DNA of 64,000 bases from CAWGJC01 sp965276665 (GTDB lineage Bacteria > Pseudomonadota > Alphaproteobacteria > Acetobacterales > Acetobacteraceae), in the NCBI GenBank assembly GCA_965276665.1, contig OZ255620.1:2914001-2978000 (forward strand), in the 5' to 3' direction. The stretch's first letter is position 1. Each line of letters begins with the position of its first letter. The notes beneath the pieces were generated by a model, which was not told the DNA's origin, searched no databases, and worked only from the letters and a program-made list of their open reading frames with translations. Both the position numbers and the translations under genes were made by a program. This document shows positions 25,990-34,492 of this stretch, piece by piece.

Positions 25990-27000
25990 CTATCCCGCGC
26001 GGATCACCACCTTGCCGACATGCGAGGCGCCCTGGAGATGGCGATACGCCTCCCGCGCCTGCTCGAAGGGGAACACCCGGTCGATCACCGGGCGCAGCCG
26101 GTGCAGCGCGATGGCGCGGTTCATCGCCTCGAACATCTCCCGCGAGCCCACGAAGATGCCGCGCAGCACGACGTTGCGCCGCATGATCGGCGTCGGGTCG
26201 ATCTGGCCGCCGGTCAGCACGCCGATCAGTCCCACCTGGCCGCCGATGCGGGCGGAGGCGATGGAGCGCGGCAAGGTGCCGGCGCCGCCGACCTCCACCA
26301 CATGATCGACGCCGCGGCCGCCGGTCAGCGCGCGCACCCGGTCCTGCCATTCCGGCTCCTCGCGGTAATCAATGCCATCGGTGGCGCCGAAGGCGCGGGC
26401 CCGCATGAGCTTCTCCGGGCTCGAGGAGGTGGCGATCACCCGCGCGCCGGCGAGGCGGGCGAATTGCAGCGCGAAGATCGACACGCCGCCGGTGCCCAGC
26501 ACCAGCACCGTCTCGCCGGCCTGCAGACGCGTGCCGCCATAGAGCGCGTTCCAGGCGGTCACCGCGGCGCAGGGCAGCGTCGCCGCCTCCTCGTAGGAGA
26601 GCAGCGGCGGCACGTGCACGAGATCCTCCTGATCGACCAGCACCTGCTCGGCCAGCACGCCGTCGATCCCGCCGCCGAGCGCGCGCTGCCGCGCCTCGGG
26701 GATCACCTCGCCGCCGAGCCAGCCCTGCATGAAGGTCGGGCAGACGCGGTCGCCGAGCGCGACGCGGCGCACGCCCGGCCCGACCGCGATCACCTCGCCG
26801 GCGCCGTCCGAGAGCGGCACCAGGCCGGGCGCGGTGCCGCTCGCGCCGTAGCGGCCGGTCGCCACCATCAGGTCGCGGTAGTTCAGCGACCAGGCATGCA
26901 TCCGCAGCAGCACCTGCCCGCGTCCCGGCACCGGCGCAGCGGCTTCCGCGAGCGTTAGATCGTCGATGGTCTCGGCCTTGGGAAGACGGTAGAGGCGCAT
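25990..27000 (-). CDS. Zinc-independent MDR / quinone-oxidoreductase-like dehydrogenase
   Basis: A 336-aa medium-chain dehydrogenase/reductase. The nucleotide-binding Rossmann motif is VLVLGTGGVSIFALQFARLAG. At the place where zinc alcohol dehydrogenases have a metal cysteine, the sequence has SLNYRDLMVATG, the quinone-oxidoreductase pattern, so it is probably NADPH-dependent and zinc-free. The start MRLYRLPKAE at 27000 fits the family. It follows two sugar permease genes 37 bases upstream, suggesting oxidation or reduction of an imported sugar derivative. Confidence 0.88.
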   Translation of the reverse strand: MRLYRLPKAETIDDLTLAEAAAPVPGRGQVLLRMHAWSLNYRDLMVATGRYGASGTAPGLVPLSDGAGEVIAVGPGVRRVALGDRVCPTFMQGWLGGEVIPEARQRALGGGIDGVLAEQVLVDQEDLVHVPPLLSYEEAATLPCAAVTAWNALYGGTRLQAGETVLVLGTGGVSIFALQFARLAGARVIATSSSPEKLMRARAFGATDGIDYREEPEWQDRVRALTGGRGVDHVVEVGGAGTLPRSIASARIGGQVGLIGVLTGGQIDPTPIMRRNVVLRGIFVGSREMFEAMNRAIALHRLRPVIDRVFPFEQAREAYRHLQGASHVGKVVIRAG

Positions 27001-27037
27001 GCGGATCTCCTGTCGCTCGGTCGGGGTTGTCACACCC

Positions 27038-27868
27038 CTAGCCCTTGACCGCGCCGGCGGCGAGGCCGCGCACCATCGATCGCTGCACGATCGCGAACAG
27101 CACCAGCACCGGCAGGATGCTCAGCATGCCGCCCGCCGTCAGCGCGCCCCAGGGCAGCTGGAACTCGCCGACCATGAGCTGCAGCCCGACCGGCCAGGTG
27201 CGCGAGCCCGAACTCGTCGTCAGCATCAGCGCGAAGAGATATTCGTTCCACGCGCCGATGCCGATGAACACCGCGCAGGCGAACAGCCCGCCGCGCACCA
27301 GCGGCAGCACCACGCGGCCCATCGCGCCGAGACGGCTGCACCCGTCGATGCGCGCCGCCTCCTCGAGCTCCGGCGGGATCACGTCGAAGAAGCCCTTCAT
27401 CATCCAGATGTAGATCGGCAGCAGGAACCCCGAATAGGCGAGCGCGAGGCCGACATGCGTGTCGAGCAATCCGGCCTGACGCAGGATGATGAACAGCGGC
27501 ACCAGCATGAGCACGACGGGGAACATGCGGATCAGCAGGAAGAACAGCAGGACCGGCACGCGCAGGCGGAACCGCTCGCGCGACACCGCATAGGCGGCGA
27601 GCGTTCCCGCGGCGAGGCAGATCAGCACGGTGATCGCGGTGGTGACCGCGCTGTTCCACATCAGCGCGGGCAGATTGGATTGCGTCCAGATCGCGACGTA
27701 ATTCTCGAGCGTCGCCGGGTTCGGCAGCAGATGGACGCCGGGCGCGATGATGTCGCGCTCATGCTTGAGCGAGGTGATGAACGCCCAGAGGAGCGGAAAC
27801 GCCGCGAAAAAGGCGAACGCCGATGCGACGACGACCGCCGCGATCCGCTCGCCCCGCGTGCGCCGCAT
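27038..27868 (-). CDS. Sugar ABC transporter permease, MalG type
   Basis: 276 aa with six helices and an EAA loop, EAARIDGCSRLGAMGRVVLP. The FFLLIRMFPVVLMLVPLFII segment resembles its counterpart in the 7.8-8.6 kb importer, showing the two systems are paralogous. It lies four bases downstream of its partner permease. Confidence 0.92.
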   Translation of the reverse strand: MRRTRGERIAAVVVASAFAFFAAFPLLWAFITSLKHERDIIAPGVHLLPNPATLENYVAIWTQSNLPALMWNSAVTTAITVLICLAAGTLAAYAVSRERFRLRVPVLLFFLLIRMFPVVLMLVPLFIILRQAGLLDTHVGLALAYSGFLLPIYIWMMKGFFDVIPPELEEAARIDGCSRLGAMGRVVLPLVRGGLFACAVFIGIGAWNEYLFALMLTTSSGSRTWPVGLQLMVGEFQLPWGALTAGGMLSILPVLVLFAIVQRSMVRGLAAGAVKG

Positions 27869-27872
27869 CGCC

Positions 27873-28781
27873 TCAATCCCTCAGCACGTGGGAGAAGCGG
27901 ACATAGAGCCAGGCGCACAGCATGAGCAGCACGAACATCACCGTCGAGAGCGCGCCGGCATAGCCGAAATTGAACTCGCGATAGGCTTTCTGGAATGCGT
28001 AGAGGGAGAGAACCTCGGTCGCGCGGCCCGGGCCGCCCTGCGTCAGGATCAGCAGCAGGTCGGGCGCGTTCATCAGGCTGATGCTGCGCAGCACCACGGT
28101 CGCGACGATGATCATGCGGAGACTCGGCATCTGCACATGGCGCACGCGCCGCCAGAATCCGGCGCCATCCACCGAGGCCGCCTCGTAGAGCTCCTGCGGC
28201 ACCGCCTTCAGCCCGGCGAGCAGCAGCAGCGCGAAGAACGGAAACCCGTGCCAGGCCTCGACCAGGATGGCGGCGGGCAGCGCCCAGGACGGGTCGGCGA
28301 ACCAGGCCTTGTAATCGCCGATCAGCCCGACCGCGTGCAGCGCCGCGTTGACGATGCCGAGCCGGCTGTCGAGCATCAGCGCCCAGAGATTGCCGGCGAC
28401 GACGATCGGCATGAACCAGGGCAGCAGCACCATCACCGCGAGCAGGCGGAAGCCCGGCAGCTCGAAATCGAGCGCGATCGCCGCGGCGAGCCCGAGCAGC
28501 AGCTCGAGCAGCACGGTCGCCACCACCCAGATCACCGTGTTCCAGGCCGCCAGCCAGAACACCGGGTCGGCGAGCATCGCGCTATAGTTGCGCAGCCCGA
28601 TATAGCCGGTGCCAAGATCGGGCCGGTTCAGCCGCATCACCCGGAAGCTGAGATCAATGCCGGATGCGCTCGGGTAGATGACGATGGCGAGCACCAGCAC
28701 GAGGCTCGGCGCCAGCAGCAGGAACGGCCAGGCGCGGGTGTCGGAAACGCCGGCGAGCCGCCCGAGCACGTCGCCGCCCAT
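27873..28781 (-). CDS. Sugar ABC transporter permease, MalF type
   Basis: 302 aa; EAA loop EAASVDGAGFWRRVRHVQMP and TQGGPGRATEVLSLYAF near the end. I prefer the ATG at 28781 to a TTG seven codons upstream because the TTG lies inside the preceding enzyme gene. The enzyme stop and this start are seven bases apart, so coupling is likely. Partner permease and binding protein are in the same operon, but no ATPase gene is. Confidence 0.9.
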   Translation of the reverse strand: MGGDVLGRLAGVSDTRAWPFLLLAPSLVLVLAIVIYPSASGIDLSFRVMRLNRPDLGTGYIGLRNYSAMLADPVFWLAAWNTVIWVVATVLLELLLGLAAAIALDFELPGFRLLAVMVLLPWFMPIVVAGNLWALMLDSRLGIVNAALHAVGLIGDYKAWFADPSWALPAAILVEAWHGFPFFALLLLAGLKAVPQELYEAASVDGAGFWRRVRHVQMPSLRMIIVATVVLRSISLMNAPDLLLILTQGGPGRATEVLSLYAFQKAYREFNFGYAGALSTVMFVLLMLCAWLYVRFSHVLRD

Positions 28782-28788
28782 GCGCCTA

Positions 28789-29898
28789 TCAGACGATCGC
28801 AAGCGCGCTCTTCTCGAGCCACGCCCAGTCCGGCTCGTAGCCCAGTCCCGGCGCCTCGGGGGCCGCCATCATGCCGCCGATGATCGGCATCGCGGTCGCG
28901 CGGCTGGCGAGCCCGCGGATCTGCTGCGTCGAGATCACCAGCTCCTCGTAGAAATCATTGTTCGGGATGGCGGCGCAGAGATGCGCATGCGCGACGCCCT
29001 GGCCGTGCACCTGCGCCTTCATGCCATGGCTCTCCGCGAGATGCGCGATCTTGAGCGCGCCGGTGAGGCCGCCCTTCATGTTCGGGTTGGTGCGCATCAT
29101 GTCGAGCGCGCGCGTCTGGATCCAGGTCGCGGCATTCCAGTGTACGCCATCCGAGGTCTCGCAGGCGAGCACCGGAATGTCGAGCGCCTCGCAGAGCTTG
29201 GTGTAGCTGCCGAGCTCGAACTCGCGCATCGGCTCCTCGTACCAGTAGAACCCCTCGCCTTCCAGCACGCGACCGAATTGCAGGCTGGTCACGTAATCCC
29301 ACCCGGCCGACCCGTCGAACATCAGCTCCGCATCCGGCCCGGTCCAGCGCCGCAGGTTGCGGCTCAGCCGCGCATCCTCCTTCGCGTCGCCCCAGGCATG
29401 CAGCTTGAAAGCGGTGAAACCCTCATCGATGCATTCCTTGATGTGGCGCTCGTACTCCTCCATCGTGTCCCAGGTCACGGTCGAGGCATAGGCGCGGAAA
29501 TTCCGCTCATACCCGCCGAGCAGCTGGTAGAGCGGCAGGCCGGATTTGCGGGACTTGATGTCCCAGACGGCGAGATCGAGCAGCGCCAGATGATGCAGCT
29601 GCATCTCCTCGACGCGGTCGATCTCCCAGATACTGTGCCACAGCGCCTCGCTCATCAGCGGATCGCGGCCGATCAGCGATTTGAGGCGCCGCTGCACAAG
29701 GCTCATCACCGCATCGCCGCGCCCGGTCTTGACGCAGCCGGTGATGCCCTCATCGGTGTCGACGCGCAGCACCGCGCTGCGCGGCACCTGCCCGGCCGGC
29801 GTGCCGTCCCCCGAGCCCGGCAGGCCGGCGCGCCAGCGATAGGTGTCGCCGGCCCATTGTTCCTCGATCAGGTAGCAACGGATATCGGTGATCTGCAC
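28789..29898 (-). CDS. Enolase-superfamily dehydratase/racemase with a K-x-H motif
   Basis: 369-aa barrel enzyme. The first catalytic strand reads TAFKLHAWGD (Lys-x-His instead of the Lys-x-Lys of the 6634 gene), followed by LMFDGSAGW (Asp), WYEEPM (Glu), LACETSDG (Glu) and AQVHGQGVAHAHL (His). The substitution at the first motif changes which face of the substrate is deprotonated, so this enzyme should act on another stereoisomer or by another course. It is embedded between the binding-protein and permease genes of one importer, implying it acts on the imported compound. Confidence 0.88.
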   Translation of the reverse strand: MQITDIRCYLIEEQWAGDTYRWRAGLPGSGDGTPAGQVPRSAVLRVDTDEGITGCVKTGRGDAVMSLVQRRLKSLIGRDPLMSEALWHSIWEIDRVEEMQLHHLALLDLAVWDIKSRKSGLPLYQLLGGYERNFRAYASTVTWDTMEEYERHIKECIDEGFTAFKLHAWGDAKEDARLSRNLRRWTGPDAELMFDGSAGWDYVTSLQFGRVLEGEGFYWYEEPMREFELGSYTKLCEALDIPVLACETSDGVHWNAATWIQTRALDMMRTNPNMKGGLTGALKIAHLAESHGMKAQVHGQGVAHAHLCAAIPNNDFYEELVISTQQIRGLASRATAMPIIGGMMAAPEAPGLGYEPDWAWLEKSALAIV

Positions 29899-29910
29899 GA
29901 TAGTTGGTCC

Positions 29911-31161
29911 TCAATTGATCGCGGCGTCGAGGCCCTTCATCATCGCGTCGACGGCGCGGTCGGGCGTGCTCTGCCCGACCAGCACTTTCTGGAATTCGGG
30001 CAACACGGAGCTCTGATACCAGCCGGCGGCGCCCACGAAGCTCGGCGGCAGGCTGCCATAGGAGAGCGTCTCGATCGCCGGCGCGTAGAGCGGATTGCCG
30101 GTGATGCGCGCATCCTTCGCGATCGCGGTGGAGGATGGGAAATACCCGGTCGCCTGCAGGAAGGCGATCGCCGGCTCCGGATCGCCCCAGAAGCTGATCC
30201 AGTCCCAGGCGGCGTCGAAATTGTCTTTCTTCATGATGCCGTTGAACAGGTAGGTGAGGCGCGCGACGCGCTTCGCCGGGCCGGCCGGCTTGCCGGCGGT
30301 GCCGTACTGGCCCGGCTTCATGTCGCGCACGACTTCCGTCAGCGACCCGGTATGGTGCCAGGTCATCGCCGTCTGCCCGGTCTTGAAGCCCTGCATGATC
30401 TGCAGGAACCCGTCGCTCGGCGCGCTCGGCGGCACCACCTTGTGCACGGTGTAGAGATCCGAGTACCATTTCACCGCGGCGACCGCCTTGGCGCGGTCCA
30501 TCGCGTTCCGCCCGTCGATGACAAAGGGCGAGCCGAACGCCTCGATCAGGTCGACGACATAGGCGTAGCCGCCCGGGCCGCCGCGCATGCCGAACCCGTA
30601 GCGGCCCTTCGACGGATCGGTGAGCTTCTTCGCCGCGGTGACGAACTCGTCGAGAGTCTTCGGCGGACCGTCGATCCCGGCCGCGTCGAACCAGTCCTTC
30701 CGGTAATACGCCCAATCGATGAAGGTGAAGGCCGGCACACCGTAGATCTTGCCGTCCTTGCTGCAGCCGACCCAGCGATCGGCCGGATAGTTCGCCTTGT
30801 CGGGCCAGCTATCGACGCGGCTGGTGAGGTCGATCAGGCCGCCCATCGCGAGCATGTCGGGCAGGCGTTCGGCGATCACCATCGAGACGTCGGGCCGCGT
30901 GTTGGCGAGCACGGCGGCGGTGAATTTCGTCATGTATTCCGGATTGGGGATGTTCTCCTGCTGCAGGCTGATATCCGGGTAGCGCTGCTTGAACAGCGCC
31001 ATCACCTTGGAGAGCCCGCTGAATTCCTCCTGGCTGGTGAAATGATGCCAGTAGACGAGCTTGCCGGTGTCGCCCGCCGCGCGGGCGTGGCCGGCGAGCG
31101 CCGCGCTCAGCGCCGATCCGGCGGTTCCCGCGATAAGCGTCCGACGGTTCATGGTTTGCAT
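29911..31161 (-). CDS. Sugar ABC transporter substrate-binding protein
   Basis: A 416-aa CUT1-type periplasmic binding protein. The start MQTMNRRTLIAGTAGSALSA follows a GAGAGGAAA site and gives a signal with an Arg-Arg pair and cleavage near ARAA. The mature domain shows KLVYWHHFTSQEEF, FKQRYPDISLQQEN, KIYGVPAFTFIDWAYYRKDWF and the WISFWGDPEPA helix. It is related to the binding protein at 9578-10795 (shared VVPPSAP(T/S)D(S/G)FLQI), so the two importers descend from a common cassette. Confidence 0.9.
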   Translation of the reverse strand: MQTMNRRTLIAGTAGSALSAALAGHARAAGDTGKLVYWHHFTSQEEFSGLSKVMALFKQRYPDISLQQENIPNPEYMTKFTAAVLANTRPDVSMVIAERLPDMLAMGGLIDLTSRVDSWPDKANYPADRWVGCSKDGKIYGVPAFTFIDWAYYRKDWFDAAGIDGPPKTLDEFVTAAKKLTDPSKGRYGFGMRGGPGGYAYVVDLIEAFGSPFVIDGRNAMDRAKAVAAVKWYSDLYTVHKVVPPSAPSDGFLQIMQGFKTGQTAMTWHHTGSLTEVVRDMKPGQYGTAGKPAGPAKRVARLTYLFNGIMKKDNFDAAWDWISFWGDPEPAIAFLQATGYFPSSTAIAKDARITGNPLYAPAIETLSYGSLPPSFVGAAGWYQSSVLPEFQKVLVGQSTPDRAVDAMMKGLDAAIN

Positions 31162-31185
31162 GTTTCCTCTCCCGGCCAACCCAGT

Positions 31186-32325
31186 TCAGGCGAGACTGAT
31201 GGGGCTAGGCGGCGCCGTCGTGGGAAGCAGCCCCTCGCCGATCGTGTCCACCGCGAAATCGCGCCGCGCCGCATCGGACAAGGTGAGCCCATGGCCGGGC
31301 CGCTCGGGCGCGATCGCATAGCCGCCCTCGAAGGCGATCGGGCTCGCCGCGAGGTGATTGTAGTTCTGGAAGGAATACTCGATCCAATCCGCCTCCGGCA
31401 GCGCGGCGGCGAGATGGATGCCGTTCTCCAAAAATGTATTGCCGAGCGAGACGCGCACGCCCTGCTCCGCCGCGAGCCAGCACGCGCGCAGCACGTCGCT
31501 GATGCGGCCATGGACGTTCATGATGTCGACCGCGCGCGCCGCCAGCAACCGGCGCTTGCCGGACAAGTCGAGATACTCGCCGGTGTTGACATGCGCGAAG
31601 GGCACCGCCTCCGACACCTGGCGCAGCCCCTCGAAATCATCGCGCAGGCACGGATCCTCGATCCAGAGAATCGCGAAACCCGCATCGCGGAAGGCGTGCA
31701 GCCGCCGGATCGCCTCCTTGGGCGACCAGGCCTCGTTGGCATCGATCATCACCGTGGCCTCCGCGCCCACCGCCTCGCGCAGCAGGTGCAGCCGGTTGAG
31801 ATCCCAGGCGAGATCCGGATGCCCGACCTTGATCTTGAACGCCGAGAAACCGAGCCCGCGCGCCTGGCGGAAGAAAGCCGCGAACTGCGCGTCCGGCAGA
31901 TTGAAATCGAGCCCGCTCGCATAGGCGCGCACGCGGGGATCGCTGCCGCCGAGAAACCGGTAAAGCGGCAACCCTGCCTGCTTGGCCGCGAGATCCCAGA
32001 GCGCCTGGTCGATCGCCTCGCCGAAATTATGCGGCAGGGCGCGGTTGTTGCCGCCGCGCGGACGGACCAGGCGATGGATCAGCGCGATCGGCGCCATCCC
32101 GCGCAGCGCCGGGAACGCCTCGGTCCGGAACACGCGCTCGAGCTCGCTCCGGTCGGGCAGCGGATGGAACAAATTGGCGGCGAAGCCGAGGCCGGTCAGA
32201 CCGTCATCGGTGCCGAGCTCGATCGCGGCGACGTTGCAGGTCTCGATCCGCACCTGCGAATCGCCGATCACCCGGTCGCGCGGGAAGGAGAAGCGGGTGA
32301 TTGAGAAATCAGTGATGCAAGACAC
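31186..32325 (-). CDS. Enolase-superfamily enzyme, MR/MLE subgroup
   Basis: 379 aa. Motifs: AFKIKVGHPD (Lys-x-Lys), VMIDANEAW (Asp), LWIEDPC (Glu), HVNTGEYLDL (Glu) and IMNVHGRISDVLRA. The usual catalytic histidine after the last strand is not obvious; the region reads SLGNTFLENGIHLAAAL. It starts with GTG at 32325 behind a strong GGGAGGGGG ribosome site and is the first gene of a seven-gene minus-strand operon (dehydratase, binding protein, dehydratase, two permeases, dehydrogenase, MFS). Confidence 0.88.
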   Translation of the reverse strand: MSCITDFSITRFSFPRDRVIGDSQVRIETCNVAAIELGTDDGLTGLGFAANLFHPLPDRSELERVFRTEAFPALRGMAPIALIHRLVRPRGGNNRALPHNFGEAIDQALWDLAAKQAGLPLYRFLGGSDPRVRAYASGLDFNLPDAQFAAFFRQARGLGFSAFKIKVGHPDLAWDLNRLHLLREAVGAEATVMIDANEAWSPKEAIRRLHAFRDAGFAILWIEDPCLRDDFEGLRQVSEAVPFAHVNTGEYLDLSGKRRLLAARAVDIMNVHGRISDVLRACWLAAEQGVRVSLGNTFLENGIHLAAALPEADWIEYSFQNYNHLAASPIAFEGGYAIAPERPGHGLTLSDAARRDFAVDTIGEGLLPTTAPPSPISLA

Positions 32326-32364
32326 TGCCCCCTCCCGTGCTTGTTCTTGTCGTTATGCCGCTCT

Positions 32365-32376
32365 GTGATATTTCAC
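32365..32376. promoter_or_regulatory. GTGATATTTCAC operator candidate
   Basis: Inverted GTGA/TCAC arms with a TATT spacer, 39 bases upstream of the GTG that opens the minus-strand operon. It is AT-rich against its surroundings. It sits between that operon and the GntR remnant that once may have bound it. Confidence 0.4.
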
Positions 32377-32410
32377 GGCGTGCTTCAGGTCAATCAGACG
32401 GGATGTCGAT

Positions 32411-32618
32411 GAAGCTTTGGGCGGCTGCACGAGACGCTGATCGACGGGCTGCGCAATCCGGTGATCGGCCAGACCTTCCGCGCCGTCTATCTCAAGAACA
32501 TGCTCGTCCGCTTCGACACCGAGCATGTTATGTCATCGATGTTGATCAAGCGCATGATGACCGAGCAACCGCGGCGATCGAGGACCATCAGGCGATGCAT
32601 CGCTGCATGTGGCTGTAG
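32411..32618 (+). pseudogene. C-terminal remnant of a GntR/FCD regulator
   Basis: Translation gives FGRLHETLIDGLRN, then YLKNMLVRFDTEHVMSS, then an arrangement typical of the last helices of an FCD domain, with no DNA-binding domain left. After MMTE the frame breaks; the expected continuation AAIEDHQAMHRCMWL-stop (TAG at 32616) is one frame over. The regulator that presumably controlled the divergent operon has therefore been lost by truncation plus frameshift. Confidence 0.75.
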
Positions 32619-32649
32619 GAAAAGACAAGACGCGAAAGGAAGGAAGCAG

Positions 32650-33489
32650 ATGGATCAGCTCTCCCGCGAAGCGGCGTTCGCGCGCGACGGCATCGTTTTC
32701 CCGATCCGCGCCATGCCGGCCGAGGATGCCGGTGCGCTGGCACGCTATCTCGGCGACATCGAGGCCCGCTTCGGCGGCAAGCTGCCGAGCGAGATCAACC
32801 ACAAGATCCACCTGCTCTCGCCGCGCCTCTACGATCTCGTCTGTTCGCCGGCGATCACCGATGCGGTGGCCGAGATCCTCGGCCCCGACCTGCTCTGCTG
32901 GGGGGCCAGCTTCTTCATCAAGCATCCGCACGATCCGGCCTTCGTCTCCTGGCACCAGGACGCGACCTATTGGGGCCTCTCGTCGAACGATGTCGTCACC
33001 GCCTGGGTGGCGCTGACGCCGAGCCGGGTCGCGAATGGCTGCCTGCGCGTGGTGGCCGGCTCGCATCATCGCCAGCAACTGCCGCACGTGGAGACGCATG
33101 CGGAGGAAAACCTGCTGAGCCGCGGCCAGGAGATCGCGGTCGCGGTCGACCCGGAAGCGGCGACGGACGTGATCCTCGAGCCCGGCGAGATGTCCTTCCA
33201 TCACGTGCTGATCGTGCATGGCAGCGAGCCCAACGCCGCCGATTACCCGCGCATCGGCTTCGCCATCCGCTACATCCCCGCCGCGATGCGCCAGACGGAC
33301 GGCACGCGCACCACGGCCACGCTCGCCCGCGGCGCCGACCGCTACGGGCATTTCGACCCGGAGGCGCGGCCGGCCGCCGATTTCGACGAACGCGCCCTGG
33401 CACACCATCGGGCGGCGTTGCGGCGCCAGCAGGCCGGATTGTTCAAGCCCGGCGGCGCCGAAGAAACGAAACCGGCACCCGCCTCATAG
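32650..33489 (+). CDS. Phytanoyl-CoA dioxygenase (PhyH)-family oxygenase
   Basis: A 279-aa Fe(II)/2-oxoglutarate-dependent oxygenase. The iron ligands are seen in SWHQDATYW (His-x-Asp) and HHVLIVHGSEPN (distal His), and the 2-oxoglutarate arginine in RIGFAIRYI. Bacterial relatives hydroxylate small hydrophobic or amino-acid substrates. The ATG at 32650 follows AAGGAAG. It is transcribed divergently from the dehydratase operon and stands alone. The substrate is unknown. Confidence 0.88.
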   Translation: MDQLSREAAFARDGIVFPIRAMPAEDAGALARYLGDIEARFGGKLPSEINHKIHLLSPRLYDLVCSPAITDAVAEILGPDLLCWGASFFIKHPHDPAFVSWHQDATYWGLSSNDVVTAWVALTPSRVANGCLRVVAGSHHRQQLPHVETHAEENLLSRGQEIAVAVDPEAATDVILEPGEMSFHHVLIVHGSEPNAADYPRIGFAIRYIPAAMRQTDGTRTTATLARGADRYGHFDPEARPAADFDERALAHHRAALRRQQAGLFKPGGAEETKPAPAS

Positions 33490-33608
33490 TTGGTGATGTG
33501 TGCGGGAAGCCTGTCGGGTGTCGGACCGGCGTTGTCATTGTGGCGGGGTAGACGCCGAATTTCCCCCTACGTTCGCCGCGAAGAGCGACGAACTTCGGGG
33601 GCAGGACA

Positions 33609-34283
33609 CTAGCGCGCCTGCTCCAGCACGATGATCTGGCGGGACGCGGGTAGATCGGCGGGCTCGATCGTCAGGGACGGGCCGCCCGACAGGCCGACCA
33701 TGTCGTCCGGGTGCCGCTCCAGAAACCGCTCGACTGGCTCGATCTTGAGCACGCCGCGCGGGTGCCAGTAATGCATCGGAATGAGGATGCGCGGATCGAT
33801 CGCGGCGATCGCATCGTCGAGATTGTCGAGCGCGATCGTGGCGTGCGCGCCGGTCAGCGCGAGCAGCACATCCACCTGCCCGGCCAGCTCCGACAGGATG
33901 TCGGGCGCGATCGCGTTGCCGACATCGCCCATGTGCAGCACCCGCACGCCGCCGACGGTGAAGAGATACATCGCGTTGGCGTCGGGATCGCGGCCGAAAT
34001 CGAAGGTCAGGCTCTCGCTCGTCGGGAAGGCGCGGATCGGCACGCCCCGCACGGTCATCCCCTCCGCCGGCACGTCGAGCAGCGCATTCACGACCACCGG
34101 CTCGCCGCGCACATGGCTCGGGTCGGAATGGAACCGGTCCGTCGCCGAGCTCATGATCACGAGATCGGCCGGCTCGTCGATCGGCCGGAAGCCGGAGACA
34201 CCGGGCGTGTAGGGATCGGTGACAATGCTCACCTCCGGCGTCTCGAGCCGGAAGCTCGCATGCGCGTAGAAGGTTACTTTCAT
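33609..34283 (-). CDS. Metallo-beta-lactamase-fold protein with an eroded metal site
   Basis: A 224-aa protein of the UlaG/UPF0173-like lactonase branch: HASFRLETPEVSIVTDP at the N-terminus, RVLHMGDVG and LIPMHYWHP later. Where the family has the T-H-x-H-x-D-H metal signature the protein reads IMSSATDRFHSDPSHV, so most first-site ligands are missing while the later His/Asp ligands remain. It may bind one metal or act without one. A strong inverted repeat separates it from the oxidoreductase gene upstream on the same strand. Confidence 0.75.
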   Translation of the reverse strand: MKVTFYAHASFRLETPEVSIVTDPYTPGVSGFRPIDEPADLVIMSSATDRFHSDPSHVRGEPVVVNALLDVPAEGMTVRGVPIRAFPTSESLTFDFGRDPDANAMYLFTVGGVRVLHMGDVGNAIAPDILSELAGQVDVLLALTGAHATIALDNLDDAIAAIDPRILIPMHYWHPRGVLKIEPVERFLERHPDDMVGLSGGPSLTIEPADLPASRQIIVLEQAR

Positions 34284-34377
34284 CCGGCGTGTTCCTCCCG
34301 TGCGTCGCGTTTATCTGCGCGGCACTCGTTATCCCGCATTTCGCCGGACGCCGCGAGACGCGCGTCAGAGCATTTTT

Positions 34378-34490
34378 CACCTTCAGTTAAGTCGGCGCCG
34401 GCCCTCGCCCCCGCCCGGCCCCCATCGGTAGTATACTTTCGTTGGGGGGCCGGGCGGGGGCGAGGGCCGGCGCCGACTTAACTGAAGGTG
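34378..34490. repeat. Perfect 46-bp inverted repeat with a 21-base loop
   Basis: Left arm 34378-34423 and right arm 34445-34490 are perfect reverse complements, starting CACCTTCAGTTAAGTCGG and rich in C/G further in. The spacer carries the small palindrome AGTATACT. It ends two bases before the stop of the FAD-oxidoreductase gene. The size, perfection and AT-rich termini suggest a MITE-like mobile palindrome, or a very strong terminator, rather than chance. Confidence 0.85.
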
Positions 34491-34492
34491 CT

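Noticed and set aside
28678..32304. A 1208-codon open frame antisense to the ABC/dehydratase operon
   Set aside because: It is the shadow of four real minus-strand genes with clear motifs; long antisense frames are expected at this GC content.
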